This document shows positions 1-9,507 of a stretch of DNA of 30,647 nt, piece by piece. A program made the translations under genes and the position numbers. Numbering within the stretch: the stretch's first letter is position 1; every line of letters begins with the position of its first letter. This DNA comes from Hofstenia miamia (Eukaryota; Xenacoelomorpha; Acoela). Below the pieces are notes generated by a model, which worked only from the letters and a program-made list of their open reading frames with translations, was not told the origin of the DNA and made no database searches. Where the stretch lies: positions 3,737,411 to 3,768,057 of the forward strand of contig SCFE01000005.1 of NCBI GenBank assembly GCA_004352715.1, read 5' to 3'.

Positions 1-113
1 TGTAAATTCCGGTCTATGTAAATTCCGGTCTATGTAAATTCCGGTCGATGTAAATTCTGGTCTATGTAAATTCCTTAGTCGATGTAAATTCTGATCGATG
101 TAAACTCTGTACG
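1..113. repeat. 16-bp minisatellite, about seven units
   Basis: Seven consecutive units begin with TGTAAATTC or a close variant, at positions 1, 17, 33, 49, 65, 83 and 99. The period is 16 bases except for one 18-base unit at 65-82. The first three are almost identical and later ones drift, so the array probably continues left of the window. No gene is visible in it. Confidence 0.9.
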
Positions 114-218
114 CCTGTTTATTTATTAAAGTTTATAAATTTATAAATTCCATTTTTTTTAAAAATTTTGTTGTATTTGAATATCGAGCTGCAGTTACAA
201 CCCCCCCCCAACATTATA

Positions 219-365
219 GGTTGGTACTTTTTTTCATTCTTGCAAATCGCAAATTTTACATATTTACCATTATTTAATGGACACTTCTTCCTTAGAAAAA
301 CCTACCAAATTTTGAGAGAAATTTGGAAGATTTGAGATTTTATAGAATGAAAAAAAGTACCAACC
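219..365. mobile_element. 147-bp MITE, TIR starting GGTTGGTACTTTTT
   Basis: The first 22 bases (219-240) are the exact reverse complement of the last 22 (344-365). The flanking 9-mers, aacattata (210-218) and aatattaca (366-374), agree at 7 of 9 positions, as expected for a worn 9-bp target-site duplication. Terminal inverted repeats with 9-bp duplications are typical of Mutator-like (MULE) non-autonomous elements; the superfamily call is inference. The first 14 bases are shared with the larger element at 16359-16761. No coding capacity. Confidence 0.75.
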
Positions 366-386
366 AATATTACATCTACATCCTTA

Positions 387-506
387 GGGTAACTGTATTC
401 CATGCCGCGAGCAATTTGATTGGTCGATAGCATAGGCCTTAAGAATTTCATGCCGCAAGCTTTGTGATTGGTCGAAAATCGCTCGCGGCATGGAATAAAG
501 TTACCC
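387..506. mobile_element. 120-bp MITE, TIR starting GGGTAACT
   Basis: Arms 387-412 and 481-506 are inverted copies matching at 25 of 26 bases. Flanking 9-mers acatcctta (378-386) and atatcctta (507-515) match at 8 of 9, supporting a 9-bp target duplication. The interior carries a second, diverged copy of the catgccgc...gattggtcga stretch (about 449-475). The TIR differs from that of the neighbouring element at 219-365, so this is a separate family that landed 21 bases away. Confidence 0.75.
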
Positions 507-529
507 ATATCCTTATAAAATATAAATTC

Positions 530-706
530 AGCAATGAAAAAAAGGGTTATTTGACTGCGAGGTTTATTGAGGGTTTACAGAATAATCGAACCGAACAAAT
601 TTGTGCAAAGATAGAACTCGCCAAAGATAATATGTCACAAGAAAATTTATCACATGTTAACTTGATATTGACAGATATTGAAAATAGACATGATATCAAT
701 TGTTGA
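530..706 (+). CDS. Short unidentified reading frame, possible exon or gag-like fragment
   Basis: A 58-codon frame stays open from just after the MITE duplication to a TGA at 704-706. Its residues are mixed and charged (contains ARFIEGLQNN and IELAKDNMSQ), unlike the Leu/Ile/Lys-poor-complexity frames typical of AT-rich spacer. The run RFIEGL followed by alternating charged residues loosely recalls retrotransposon gag proteins, but I cannot assign a family. The ATG-initiated version at 464 starts inside the MITE, so that start is not trusted. There is an AG at 529-530 region that could act as a splice acceptor. It lies across the left compositional boundary near 620. Could equally be chance. 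Confidence 0.2.
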   Translation, partial: SNEKKGYLTARFIEGLQNNRTEQICAKIELAKDNMSQENLSHVNLILTDIENRHDINC

Positions 707-1567
707 GGCTATCTTTTAGCCTCCTATCTGAAAATCTAAATATTGAAAATTTATTTAAACAATGAGGAGGAAAGAAATTGTTATTTAATTTATATGAATA
801 CTGGATTCATATGAAAAATTTAATATCAATATATTATGGAAATGGTACTTTAATGGAGTCAAAGAAAGATATCTTTGCAAAATTTCAGCTTTAGCTACTT
901 TTCAAGATTTGTTCAAGTTTCCTGTATTGCTGCATACACTAAGTACATGTTAAATAACAAGTACATTTCAATTTATTATTTTAATAGGAGGCAATAGCTA
1001 AATTTTTTATTGTTGCCATTATTTCACCATGTCTTGAATGTGTTGTTTATTTTTGTAGTTACTGTGAGCTAAGTGTGAATTAAACATTCTTATTTGAGTC
1101 TTTATTTGAACTTGATTCCAACATGCTATCAGCAAAAGAGGCCTGTCACTCAATGAGTGATTGTAATTGTGCTAACCCTAATTTTACCATTATAAGTGAT
1201 TAGCACCATGAGTATTTGCTCATTTTGTTAGCTGTGCCAACATTAATCACAGTTTGAAAATTATTAAGTGTGTATCTCATGGTATGCTGCCTGTTGCTGT
1301 GGAGGAATGAGTCATATCTTAGTGATATAATGGAAACAATATTATTTAATGTCCACTCAGTAAGCTTTTTTATGCTCTTTGCCATGAAAATGCTGTTTCT
1401 GTATATCAGAATGTTTTTAGCAGTATTAATGAATGGGCTGCAGAAATTTGTGAAAATCTTCAAAAAAAAAATTGTATTATCCAGTATTTTATTTACTTTT
1501 CTGAATAATGTAATGGATTCTTCCCCTCCTTTTAGAACTTGATATATATTTTGTACACTTGTCTAAC
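707..1567. other. Intergenic, no recognised feature
   Basis: AT-rich sequence without a CpG dinucleotide that I could find. Frames of 87 and 90 residues on opposite strands at 1200-1542 overlap each other and have hydrophobic, low-complexity composition, so they are not called as genes. Confidence 0.6.
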
Positions 1568-1725
1568 TGGGGAGCATGAGTGAAGGAGCATGTGTAACCA
1601 ATATGTAAATACTAGTATTATGACAAGTAGGCTTATAAGTTGAAGATTTGCATTGCCTATGTTATTCAAAACTATTTGCTCAGGTTTTGTCCCTGTCATG
1701 TAGGCAAAGAATTTGATTCAAATAT
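1568..1725 (+). repeat. Dispersed repeat Z, copy 1
   Basis: Aligns by eye with 22965-23125. Shared landmarks in the same order are GAGTGAAGGAGCA or ATGAATGAAGGAGCA, TGTGTAAC, AACTATTTGCTC or AGCTATCTACTT, a TCCCTGTC core and TTGATTCA. It directly precedes LTR copy L1. Function unknown. Confidence 0.6.
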
Positions 1726-1742
1726 TTGTAATTAATGATTAT

Positions 1743-2045
1743 TGTAGAATCACTCAGGGAATTTTTTGTGATTATTATCTGTTATTATTTTTAATTTTCA
1801 TTGTAATGTGTAATGACGTCTGTAAGACGTAATTCTTTATTTTTGAGCTTGGTTATACGAAAGCTATTTTTATGTCCCCTTGAATGGTGCTAATGATATT
1901 GCTCAAATTTAATTTATGAGGGAAATCAATGACATGGTTATCTTGTGATTAACTTTAGTTGTAAACAAAGACAGGTAATAATTTGAACTCTATAAATTGA
2001 GAAACAATGTTGAGAAAGGTTAATAGAATTTGTCTAGCCTCAGTT
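1743..2045 (+). repeat. LTR family L, copy L1
   Basis: Begins TGTAGAATCACTCAGGG and follows the same order of landmarks as L3 at 15059: a TGACGTC motif (1814-1820), GTCCCCTTG, GCTCAAATT, TGTAAACAAAG and a TATAAA at 1991-1996. It lacks roughly the last 75 bases seen in L3, so its 3' end is approximate. It is followed by leader-like sequence CAATTTGGGAGTGC, also found after L3, so L1 is best read as a 5' LTR rather than a solo LTR. LTR identity is inferred from repetition, TG start, TATA box and position next to gag-pol remains. Confidence 0.65.
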
Positions 2046-3260
2046 ACCAATTTGGGAGTGCTTTTTCAAGTACAGGCGACATGTAGCTCCTGGAGATCAT
2101 TTCTGATCTTGTAGCTTAATCCAAAGAAAATGCTGCTAATGAAGAAAGAAGATCAGATCGTTAGTTGAAGCTAAGATTGAATTATGATTATTTAGAAAAA
2201 CAATTTAAGTTTAGTTATCAGAATTATCTTTGTAAAATGCAAATAAGTAATAACATAGCAAATTAGTACTTCTAGTCAAATTTTGACAAAAAGAAGGGGG
2301 CGAATTCACTTCCATTATTTTCAGCAATTTTGGCAGATGACATAAATTTGAATTTCAAACAACAGGTACTTTTTCAAAGTTAACTATAAATAGGTGAGTA
2401 ATCAATTTGGAAGCTGTTGAAGTAAATTCTTCAAAAATCTTATTCTTAGATTTTATATCAGTTTGATTGTTTATACAGACTGTCAAGCTAAACTGTAAAT
2501 GCAGTAGTAGTGGTTTGGAAACATATCAGGAGCAACTTGAGGGTCCTTGATCCAAACCATGAACCTGCATTTATGTTAGGTGTATGAGTAGGAGTTTTTC
2601 TCCATTTAGCTGGCTATTGATTCAATCATTTACATGTAATCAATAATCAACAGTGGTAAGAAAGGGCTGGATAGCCTAACTTAGGTTATACATATTTTAT
2701 CTGATAGGCTTAGGTGACCTATAATAGACTGATAAATTGACCAAGCATGTATTATGTTATTTAAATGTAAGGTAGGAAGGGCAAGTTATTATGTAAATTA
2801 ATTATAGTAACTTAATTAAAGCCAATAGTTTTTGGTAATGGCTGAAGTAATAATTATTAAGCAGCTAGTGACATTGCAAGGTTGTGAAGTGAATTAAATA
2901 CACTATACAAATTGAGTTTAAGTCAGTTACAATTGGCATTGAGAACTACACTGAGTTAGGATAGGGAACACATAAGAACTTCATTGAGCTGAGGTTCAGA
3001 GCTACTTAAATCAGCTATGGAAACACAAGTGAAATGATGCAGAGATCAGAGTCAGCCAGAGCCCACATATACACCACCCATGGAGCAGAGCTATGATGGT
3101 GGAGTACCTAAATAGTATTCAGTTATTTTGGTTAAGGGAAGATTAACAGAAGTATGTACAATAAATAGCTAACATGAGTACATCCCTACTTGCAGATGAA
3201 GTGAAATAATAATTTGAAAGAATCATTTGACCTACATCAATGCTTGGTAGCAGAGACTCA
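2046..3260 (+). repeat. 5' leader repeat R1 of the LTR element
   Basis: Starts with the CAATTTGGGAGTGC leader shared with L3. From about 2290 it aligns with 7354-8250 over several hundred bases. Landmarks include TAGTAGTGGT, CTGGATA or TTGGAAACA, TGACCTATAAT, GACTGATAA, GTTAGG or GTAGG, TAATGGCT and GAGTTTAAGT. Because both copies lie between an LTR or gap and a gag remnant, they are inferred to be untranslated 5' interior of the same retroelement. No open frame is preserved. The alignment ends near 3260, where a LINE fragment is inserted. Confidence 0.55.
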
Positions 3261-3292
3261 AACACCTTGGATTCTTTGCTGATGAACTTAAA

Positions 3293-3553
3293 ATGTTATA
3301 CAGATCATTGGTGCACTCCAAACTTACATATGCTTGTTGTGTATGGGGAGGTCAGTCGTTAGTGAACAACAAGAAGATCGACCAAATTCAAAGAAAGGCA
3401 ATGAGGCTTGGCATTATTGACGAATTCCTTCCAATGCATCAGATTCTGCAGGCTTCAGATCATCAACTCTTTAACAGAATATCAAGATCAGCAAATCACC
3501 TGCTGGCCTCTTATATCCCAACAAGAACTGAATACTTGAAAGAACATCTGTGA
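3293..3553 (+). pseudogene. C-terminal fragment of LINE reverse transcriptase
   Basis: The 86-residue frame contains LYRSLVHSKLTYACCVWGG and then KIDQIQRKAMR, the pattern that follows the RT core in CR1/Jockey-type LINEs (thumb region: LYxSLVxSKLxYA-xVW ... IxxxQRKAxR). The catalytic palm motifs are absent because the element is 5'-truncated. The frame reads without a break to TGA at 3551-3553; the in-frame sequence after this stop still looks C-terminal for about 15 codons, so the stop may be a late mutation. CpG sites survive here (for example in gatcgacc), suggesting it is younger than its surroundings. Confidence 0.75.
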
Positions 3554-3694
3554 CAAAGAAATCCAACAGGTGGAGCCTCAATTAGGATTTTCCCTCATTG
3601 ATATTTGAAGAAACATTGAGTTGTCTTGTCTGTTATGATTTATAAATTTATATATGTATCTTTTATGGATGTCAATCCATGATAAAATAAAATT

Positions 3695-3717
3695 TATCTA
3701 TCTATCTATCTATCTAT
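3695..3717 (+). repeat. (TATC)n microsatellite tail of LINE
   Basis: Five to six TATC units follow TAAAATAAAATT at the end of the LINE fragment, the usual position of the 3' simple repeat. Confidence 0.9.
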
Positions 3718-3732
3718 ACTACAATCTTACCA

Positions 3733-3977
3733 GCCCAATTGTGGACCAATTAGGTTAGGTATATGGTTATGTATAAGGTAATAATAAAGCTCTCATTTGA
3801 TGTTCAACATGTACATGCACTTATAAATGATAACACTGTGATAATACTATGCTGTTGGCTAGCATGAATGTCTGGCAATTACAAACTATTATTTAGTGAG
3901 CTGAGAGATAACAATGAAAATGAGATGTTTATTTGTGGTTGTGAGATAGAAATTAATAAGTGAGACAGATAGGCTAT
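3733..3977 (+). repeat. Dispersed repeat X, copy 1
   Basis: Aligns with 15484-15772. The match is close to exact over the last 70-odd bases, from GTGAGCTGAGAGATAACAAT to GAGACAGATAGG. Earlier landmarks are AATTGTGGAC, TTAGGTT and GGCTAGCATGAAT. The repeat is split at 3977 by solo LTR L2 and appears to resume at 4434. Confidence 0.75.
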
Positions 3978-4427
3978 TGTAGAGTCACTCAGGGCCTCTC
4001 TTTTATTTTTATTTAATTTTTAGGCACTCCCAAATTAATTTGGTGCTATTTTCTTTAATGAATTGTTAATTTGTGACTATTTCGAACCTAAGTTTTGAAC
4101 TTAGTGATTGTCCCCTCAGAGCTTTAGATTACATGTAATTGCTCATTTAATTTGTGAGGGAAATGAACTTTTGTAAAAACAGTAAATATTTAGCTTCTGT
4201 TGTTATAAATAGGGAACTCAAGTGTAAGCAAATGTCAAATAAACTTTGTTCTCACTGGATACAGTTTGCTTTTTTATTATATTATATTTTACTAACCATT
4301 TTAGCTCTGGTATGAACTTTATAATAATGAAATTGTAAAATCCGGTGATAATGTGGGAGGAACTCTGCTGTGCCTGGGGCAATAACTCACTCCTTGACAT
4401 ATGTGAGAACATATTGTGGTTGCTTTA
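3978..4427 (+). repeat. Solo LTR (L2) with target-site duplication
   Basis: Begins TGTAGAGTCACTCAGGG, like L1 and L3, and carries GTCCCCT, GCTCA and a TATAAAT at 4204-4210 with an AATAAA at 4237. The end TTGCTTTA aligns with the TTGCTTAAGA end of L3. The 8-mer taggctat occurs on both sides (3970-3977 and 4426-4433); part of it is the target duplication, so the exact last base is uncertain by 1-2. There is no internal region, hence a solo LTR left by LTR-LTR recombination. It sits inside repeat X. Confidence 0.7.
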
Positions 4428-4433
4428 GGCTAT

Positions 4434-5126
4434 GTGTAGGCATAGTCAATAAAAGAACTACAACATCTATCAATCAAACATGCACAAATTAAAACACACC
4501 TAGAATATACTATGCCATTGGTGTACATGAATATGTGGTAACTACACACTATTTAATATCTTATTACATGAGCTGAGAAGATAAACCCAGAGATAAATTA
4601 TTGTATTGAGCTAGAAATTACAATTTGAGACACACAATTAGCACCTTGGATTTGTAAGGATGGATTCTAATGGCTTGGCTTCAGCAAGATGCCATGTGAA
4701 TTGGTCGCTACTTTAACTGTCTTGGAATTACTTTTTCTACAATGAAATTGGTAAATTACCAATCTTCCTTTGTTTTGTTCGAGAGTGGGTTGCTCTCAGC
4801 AATGGTAATCTTCTGGAAACTTCATACCACTTGAGCTGCTATACACACCCAGTGATTCTAGTAGCACCATGCTTTCAAATCAAGCACTTTACTTTTCCTG
4901 AGGACTTCACTTCACTTCACTGAAAGCCACATGAATTGGTCATCTTGGATTTTACCTAAAAGTATCTATTACTTGGATGAATTACCAATGTTTATGTTAG
5001 TTAATAAGTTGTTTTCTCTTTACTTTTTCCTGGAATCAGGGCTATATGGTATAGCTATTTAAAACCTTCTGCAGAGTCAATTAATTTTCTAGTGTAATTA
5101 CTATAGCAGCCTGTGATTCTACATTG
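4434..5126 (+). repeat. Remainder of X plus repeats X' and Y (two copies)
   Basis: 4494-4660 resembles repeat X (TATGCCATTGG, GAATATGTGG, GAGCTGAGA). 4663-4760 and 4880-5126 resemble repeat Y, with TGGCTTCAGC or CTGAAAGCCA, AATTGGTC, TTGGATTTTACCTAAAAG, TTGGATGAATTACCAAT, and the ending CAGCCTGTGATTCTACATT. The second Y copy is very close to 16000-16237. A short CACTT triplication is at 4905-4921. Confidence 0.65.
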
Positions 5127-5639
5127 CAACCATAACAGGATGCTGATGTGATAATGAACTATTTTTCTGTTGTTTCCTTTGATGGCTTGGATTTGGTTTA
5201 GTTTTTTGCTTTGGGGCCTGTAGTTGTTTCCCCTGACTGTAGTTGAATTTCAGAGTAAATCTGCCAATTGATGTGTAACTTACAATTCTGCCCATAGAAG
5301 GGACCCACGCAATTTGTAATTTGTTCTGCTTTGTTTGTTGCTACTTGTTAAAGTTCTTTTTTGTCTCAGTGTTCTATGTGTTGGATGTATTACCAAATAC
5401 CACTGTATCCCCTTTTTTGGGTTGTTATCTGTGATTTTTATGAGCTGCGTGTTTCTTTGGTGTTTGTTGAAGTGCTCCCAACTGTCATTTTAAAAGTTAT
5501 TATTTTGTTCTTAAATTAGTCATGGATTTGAGTTGTACAGTTACTTATTCTCTTCATTTTGGGATTCCTCCATCTCAGAGTGTCCTCTGTACAAGCAGTG
5601 GTAAGCCAGATGTTACCCCTTGTACTGTTGGATCTTTGT
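5127..5639. other. No recognised feature
   Basis: T-rich spacer between repeat Y and the gag remnant. It may be retroelement leader, but I see no alignment to the second copy. The short frame at 5522 has no family resemblance. Confidence 0.5.
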
Positions 5640-6353
5640 TTAACATATCTTCACCTAATTCTCCTACACAAACCGCCAAAGAATGCATCATAAGGCTTCA
5701 ACTGTCCCTTACAATAATGCTAGTCCAGATTACCATTAGAACTACCACTGGATTCTGAATGCTCAAAATGCTCCACCAACTATTCCTGCGCATCCCTACA
5801 GTAGTGTGAGCCAACCTACCACAAATTTTGATGCTCAGAAAATGAAAATCAAACATTTGAAAGATGCATTATCCCAGGAAATAGCATTGAGAATGGAAAG
5901 TGAACACCACATTGAGTCCCTTCAAGCAGAACTTAACACCCAAAATGTTGCTTATCAACAGATGGAAACGCAGATGTTGGAATCTAAATTTGCATTAGAA
6001 TTACAAATTCAGGAACTCAAAATTGCTGTTACTGATGCTAACAACCAAGATGAGGTTCAATCACCTAAAAATCATGACAATGAGTATGTCACCCATGTCA
6101 TGTTAAATGAAGCCTTAGATGCTCTAGCTGATAGAATCACTAGGCAAGTAGCCCACATGATTCAATCAGTGAATGTGAGTCATGCTTTAAGTACACCTTC
6201 TCATTGTGAAGAGAACGTGATGATAATTCCTTTAAATTCTGTTGCATAATGTACAACATCTTTGACTCAACACCCTACTTTCACACAGTCTGCTCTCACT
6301 CAGGTATGCACCCTCACTACTGTAGCCACCCCTCAAAATGTCTATGTCTCTTT
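5640..6353 (+). pseudogene. Ty3/gypsy gag remnant, copy A
   Basis: The longest open part is 5806-6249 (147 codons), but the same frame can be followed upstream through a stop, so the ATG at 5806 need not be the original start. Residues about 10-75 form a heptad-patterned, Glu/Lys/Gln-rich coiled coil (HLKDALSQEIALRMES, ELQIQELKIAV). 5710-6353 aligns with copy B at 8251-8355 plus 9508-10046, which is what identifies it as gag. A TAA near 6249 breaks the frame; the continuation runs in another frame until the N gap, exactly where homology to copy B would continue. The rest of the element is therefore probably lost in the gap. Confidence 0.65.
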
Positions 6354-7353
6354 NNNNNNNNNNNNNNNNNNNNNNNNNNNNNNNNNNNNNNNNNNNNNNN
6401 NNNNNNNNNNNNNNNNNNNNNNNNNNNNNNNNNNNNNNNNNNNNNNNNNNNNNNNNNNNNNNNNNNNNNNNNNNNNNNNNNNNNNNNNNNNNNNNNNNNN
6501 NNNNNNNNNNNNNNNNNNNNNNNNNNNNNNNNNNNNNNNNNNNNNNNNNNNNNNNNNNNNNNNNNNNNNNNNNNNNNNNNNNNNNNNNNNNNNNNNNNNN
6601 NNNNNNNNNNNNNNNNNNNNNNNNNNNNNNNNNNNNNNNNNNNNNNNNNNNNNNNNNNNNNNNNNNNNNNNNNNNNNNNNNNNNNNNNNNNNNNNNNNNN
6701 NNNNNNNNNNNNNNNNNNNNNNNNNNNNNNNNNNNNNNNNNNNNNNNNNNNNNNNNNNNNNNNNNNNNNNNNNNNNNNNNNNNNNNNNNNNNNNNNNNNN
6801 NNNNNNNNNNNNNNNNNNNNNNNNNNNNNNNNNNNNNNNNNNNNNNNNNNNNNNNNNNNNNNNNNNNNNNNNNNNNNNNNNNNNNNNNNNNNNNNNNNNN
6901 NNNNNNNNNNNNNNNNNNNNNNNNNNNNNNNNNNNNNNNNNNNNNNNNNNNNNNNNNNNNNNNNNNNNNNNNNNNNNNNNNNNNNNNNNNNNNNNNNNNN
7001 NNNNNNNNNNNNNNNNNNNNNNNNNNNNNNNNNNNNNNNNNNNNNNNNNNNNNNNNNNNNNNNNNNNNNNNNNNNNNNNNNNNNNNNNNNNNNNNNNNNN
7101 NNNNNNNNNNNNNNNNNNNNNNNNNNNNNNNNNNNNNNNNNNNNNNNNNNNNNNNNNNNNNNNNNNNNNNNNNNNNNNNNNNNNNNNNNNNNNNNNNNNN
7201 NNNNNNNNNNNNNNNNNNNNNNNNNNNNNNNNNNNNNNNNNNNNNNNNNNNNNNNNNNNNNNNNNNNNNNNNNNNNNNNNNNNNNNNNNNNNNNNNNNNN
7301 NNNNNNNNNNNNNNNNNNNNNNNNNNNNNNNNNNNNNNNNNNNNNNNNNNNNN
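6354..7353. other. Assembly gap, 1,000 N
   Basis: Exactly 1,000 undetermined bases, a conventional placeholder rather than a measured length. Gag copy A enters on the left and leader repeat R2 leaves on the right, so the missing sequence should contain the rest of element A and the 5' LTR of element B. Any reading frame drawn through it is meaningless. Confidence 0.98.
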
Positions 7354-8250
7354 GCTGCCATCTTGGCAGAAAGTTCAAATTTGGAAATACTATAAATACA
7401 TTAAAAACCTTGTAAGAAGTTGATAAAGAATTTTATTCAGAATTCTTATTTTGTTCCATATTAATGGTTTGATTATTTATTATGATGTTGAGCTAATTGA
7501 GTGGTGTTTAGTAGTGGTCTGGATACATCACAGGGAATAATTCTAGGGTCTCTGTGCCAGATCATGAAACTGCACATTTGTTAGGCATAGGGGTTTTCTC
7601 TCAATTAGTCAACTAGCATTTCATTTCTACATGTATTAAATAATTGATTGTCAGCTAATGGTTGGATGACCAAACTCTAGGAATTATATTAATATTATTT
7701 TAGATCCAAATTAATGACCTATAATTGACTGATAATGTGACCATACATGTAGAAATTATAAATGTAGGTTAGGAAGTTTTTCAAATAGAATATATTTAAA
7801 TCAGCCAATATATTTTGTTAATGGCTACATGTAATATTTAATGAACAACTAGTAACAGTTCAGGTTGCAAAGTGATACAGCACTTTCACACAATAGAGTT
7901 TAAGTTGAATTGTGACATGTTTTGAGTAAGCACTGAGCTAATGTAAGGTACACATAAGCTATATTGATTGAGCTGAGAAGTGGCACTCAAGCATCAGATG
8001 GAATGGTGAAACTGGATGTGGAGATCTGCTTTGGGCAGATGCCCACTAGGAGGTTGTTATAGAGATTACCACATGGCTTCATCAGCTAAAAAGTGAGCAG
8101 TTAATTCTAGGTTATATCAGTAAACAGAAGAAACTAGTCAAGCAGTAATAACAAGTAAATCCTGACTCACATTAACACAGCTAATATTATATAGTAACAG
8201 TGGTTAAACAGTGATAATGCCTGGTAGAGGATGTTACACTGTGAATTACA
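7354..8250 (+). repeat. 5' leader repeat R2 of the LTR element (copy B)
   Basis: Diverged copy of R1 at 2290-3260 in the same order and orientation, from TTTTGGCAG or CTTGGCAG to ATGCCTGGTAGAGGATG (ATGCTTGGTAGCAGAG in R1). It runs directly into the gag sequence of copy B at 8251. This supports reading it as the untranslated leader of that element. No coding frame. Confidence 0.55.
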
Positions 8251-8355
8251 TAATGTCAGTCCAGATTATCATAGAAATTTCCATTAGATTCTAAACACCC
8301 ACAATGCTCCACCATCTGTTCCTGCATGTTCCTATAATAGTGTGAGCCAACCTAC
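8251..8355 (+). pseudogene. Gag 5' fragment, copy B, cut by insertion
   Basis: Aligns with copy A 5705-5815 (GTCCAGATTA, AATGCTCCACCA, GTGTGAGCCAACCTAC). The alignment stops at 8355 and resumes at 9508. The interruption is an 1,148-bp insertion with a CTAC duplication. The reading frame already carries stops in this part. Confidence 0.65.
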
Positions 8356-9503
8356 TGTAGAATCTTGCCAACATCAAATTACCCTTAATTTAGGCTTTTG
8401 CTTGACATAATTCCAGTTTATTCACTATTCAATGTATGACAGACTCCAACACCTCTCTCTCTTTGTATTTAATAGTTAACTGTTTAACTTAATTAATATA
8501 GCATTAGCTACACTTAATGCCTCAGATAACTATGGTTCATTTAGATCAAGAGTGACAGATGGTGCAATGGGTATCAACCCGACCTGAAGCAATGCATTGG
8601 AGGATAATTGGTCTTTGCAATTTAATCCAGCTTCACTTGGATGACATCAACAGAATTACCAAAGGTAGAATCAGTGCATGGAAATGGCACCTCAGTGAAC
8701 ATATGTGTGTAATTTGTTAACAATTTAGTGTGTTGATTGTTCTTGTTATTATTGTGGTTAAAATATAAGGTGCTTCAGCTTATTATATTTCCTTACATAT
8801 AATAACCCTACAGATATAAAAGTACATGTAAGCCCTTGATACATGTAAACAATCAATATGGTCAGCAAGAAATAAATACTGTAAGTTAGTCTGATGTAAG
8901 AGAATTTACTAATAGGCAATCAATCTATCATGAGGGTTAACTGATACTACTTGTTGAATAACAACCAATAGGAAATAAAACTCTCTATTCCTACATGTAA
9001 CCTAAAAGCACATCAAGTAAACAATGACTACCAGCTGCACCACACTTTTGAAAGGCTGTATGTGCTTGCTGTTCCAGACTTCCTTTAAATGCAGTTGGGG
9101 ACCACTGTCCAGATTACTCTAGTGCCTTTACAGTTTAGCTTTCCATTTAATTTAATAAAATAACCTCACAAAGATATAGAATTAAATCCAATAAATTTTT
9201 TTCATCATCAAATAAATCAACTGCACTCTTTTTATACTTAGTAATATTAAACAATCAAACACTTGACTAGTACCTGTCTAATCAACATTGTTATGTAATT
9301 ACTAATTTTCCCACTAATTTCTTTGTCTGCTGTTTTATGCCCATCAGCATTAATTAGCATTTGCATTTCATTCTTTTTCTACAAATAATATCATTAATAA
9401 TAGTCCTGTGCTTTACATTTAATAATTATTTTACTTGAGTCTTAGTTCTTTCCACTCCTTCTCTCACCTTGACCACACATGATATTATGTTGATTATGTT
9501 ACA
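8356..9503 (+). mobile_element. 1,148-bp TG...CA insertion in gag, probably solo LTR
   Basis: Comparison of gag copies A and B shows 1,148 extra bases in B, bounded by CTAC at 8352-8355 and 9504-9507. The insert starts TGTAGAATC and ends GTTACA, i.e. the TG...CA termini of an LTR, with short TGTA/TTACA inverted ends. Apart from the first nine bases it does not resemble LTR family L. It has no coding frame, consistent with a solo LTR or small non-autonomous retroelement of a second family. It postdates element B. Confidence 0.6.
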
Positions 9504-9507
9504 CTAC

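Larger units (their letters stand above)
3265..3717 (+). mobile_element. 5'-truncated non-LTR retrotransposon (LINE)
   Basis: The element consists of the last part of a reverse transcriptase reading frame, a 3' UTR and a TATC microsatellite tail. Heavy 5' truncation and a simple-repeat 3' end are typical of CR1/L2/Rex-like LINEs. It interrupts leader repeat R1. Clade is not resolvable from this fragment. Confidence 0.75.

Noticed and set aside
1-113. CRISPR-like array
   Set aside because: Units are contiguous 16-mers without spacers and the setting is eukaryotic.
1200-1542. Overlapping frames of 87 (minus) and 90 (plus) residues
   Set aside because: Opposite-strand overlap, hydrophobic low-complexity composition, no motif and no neighbouring gene signals.
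6249-7423. Five long reading frames of 339-388 residues on both strands
   Set aside because: They are almost entirely undetermined bases of the assembly gap; only a few codons at each end are real.
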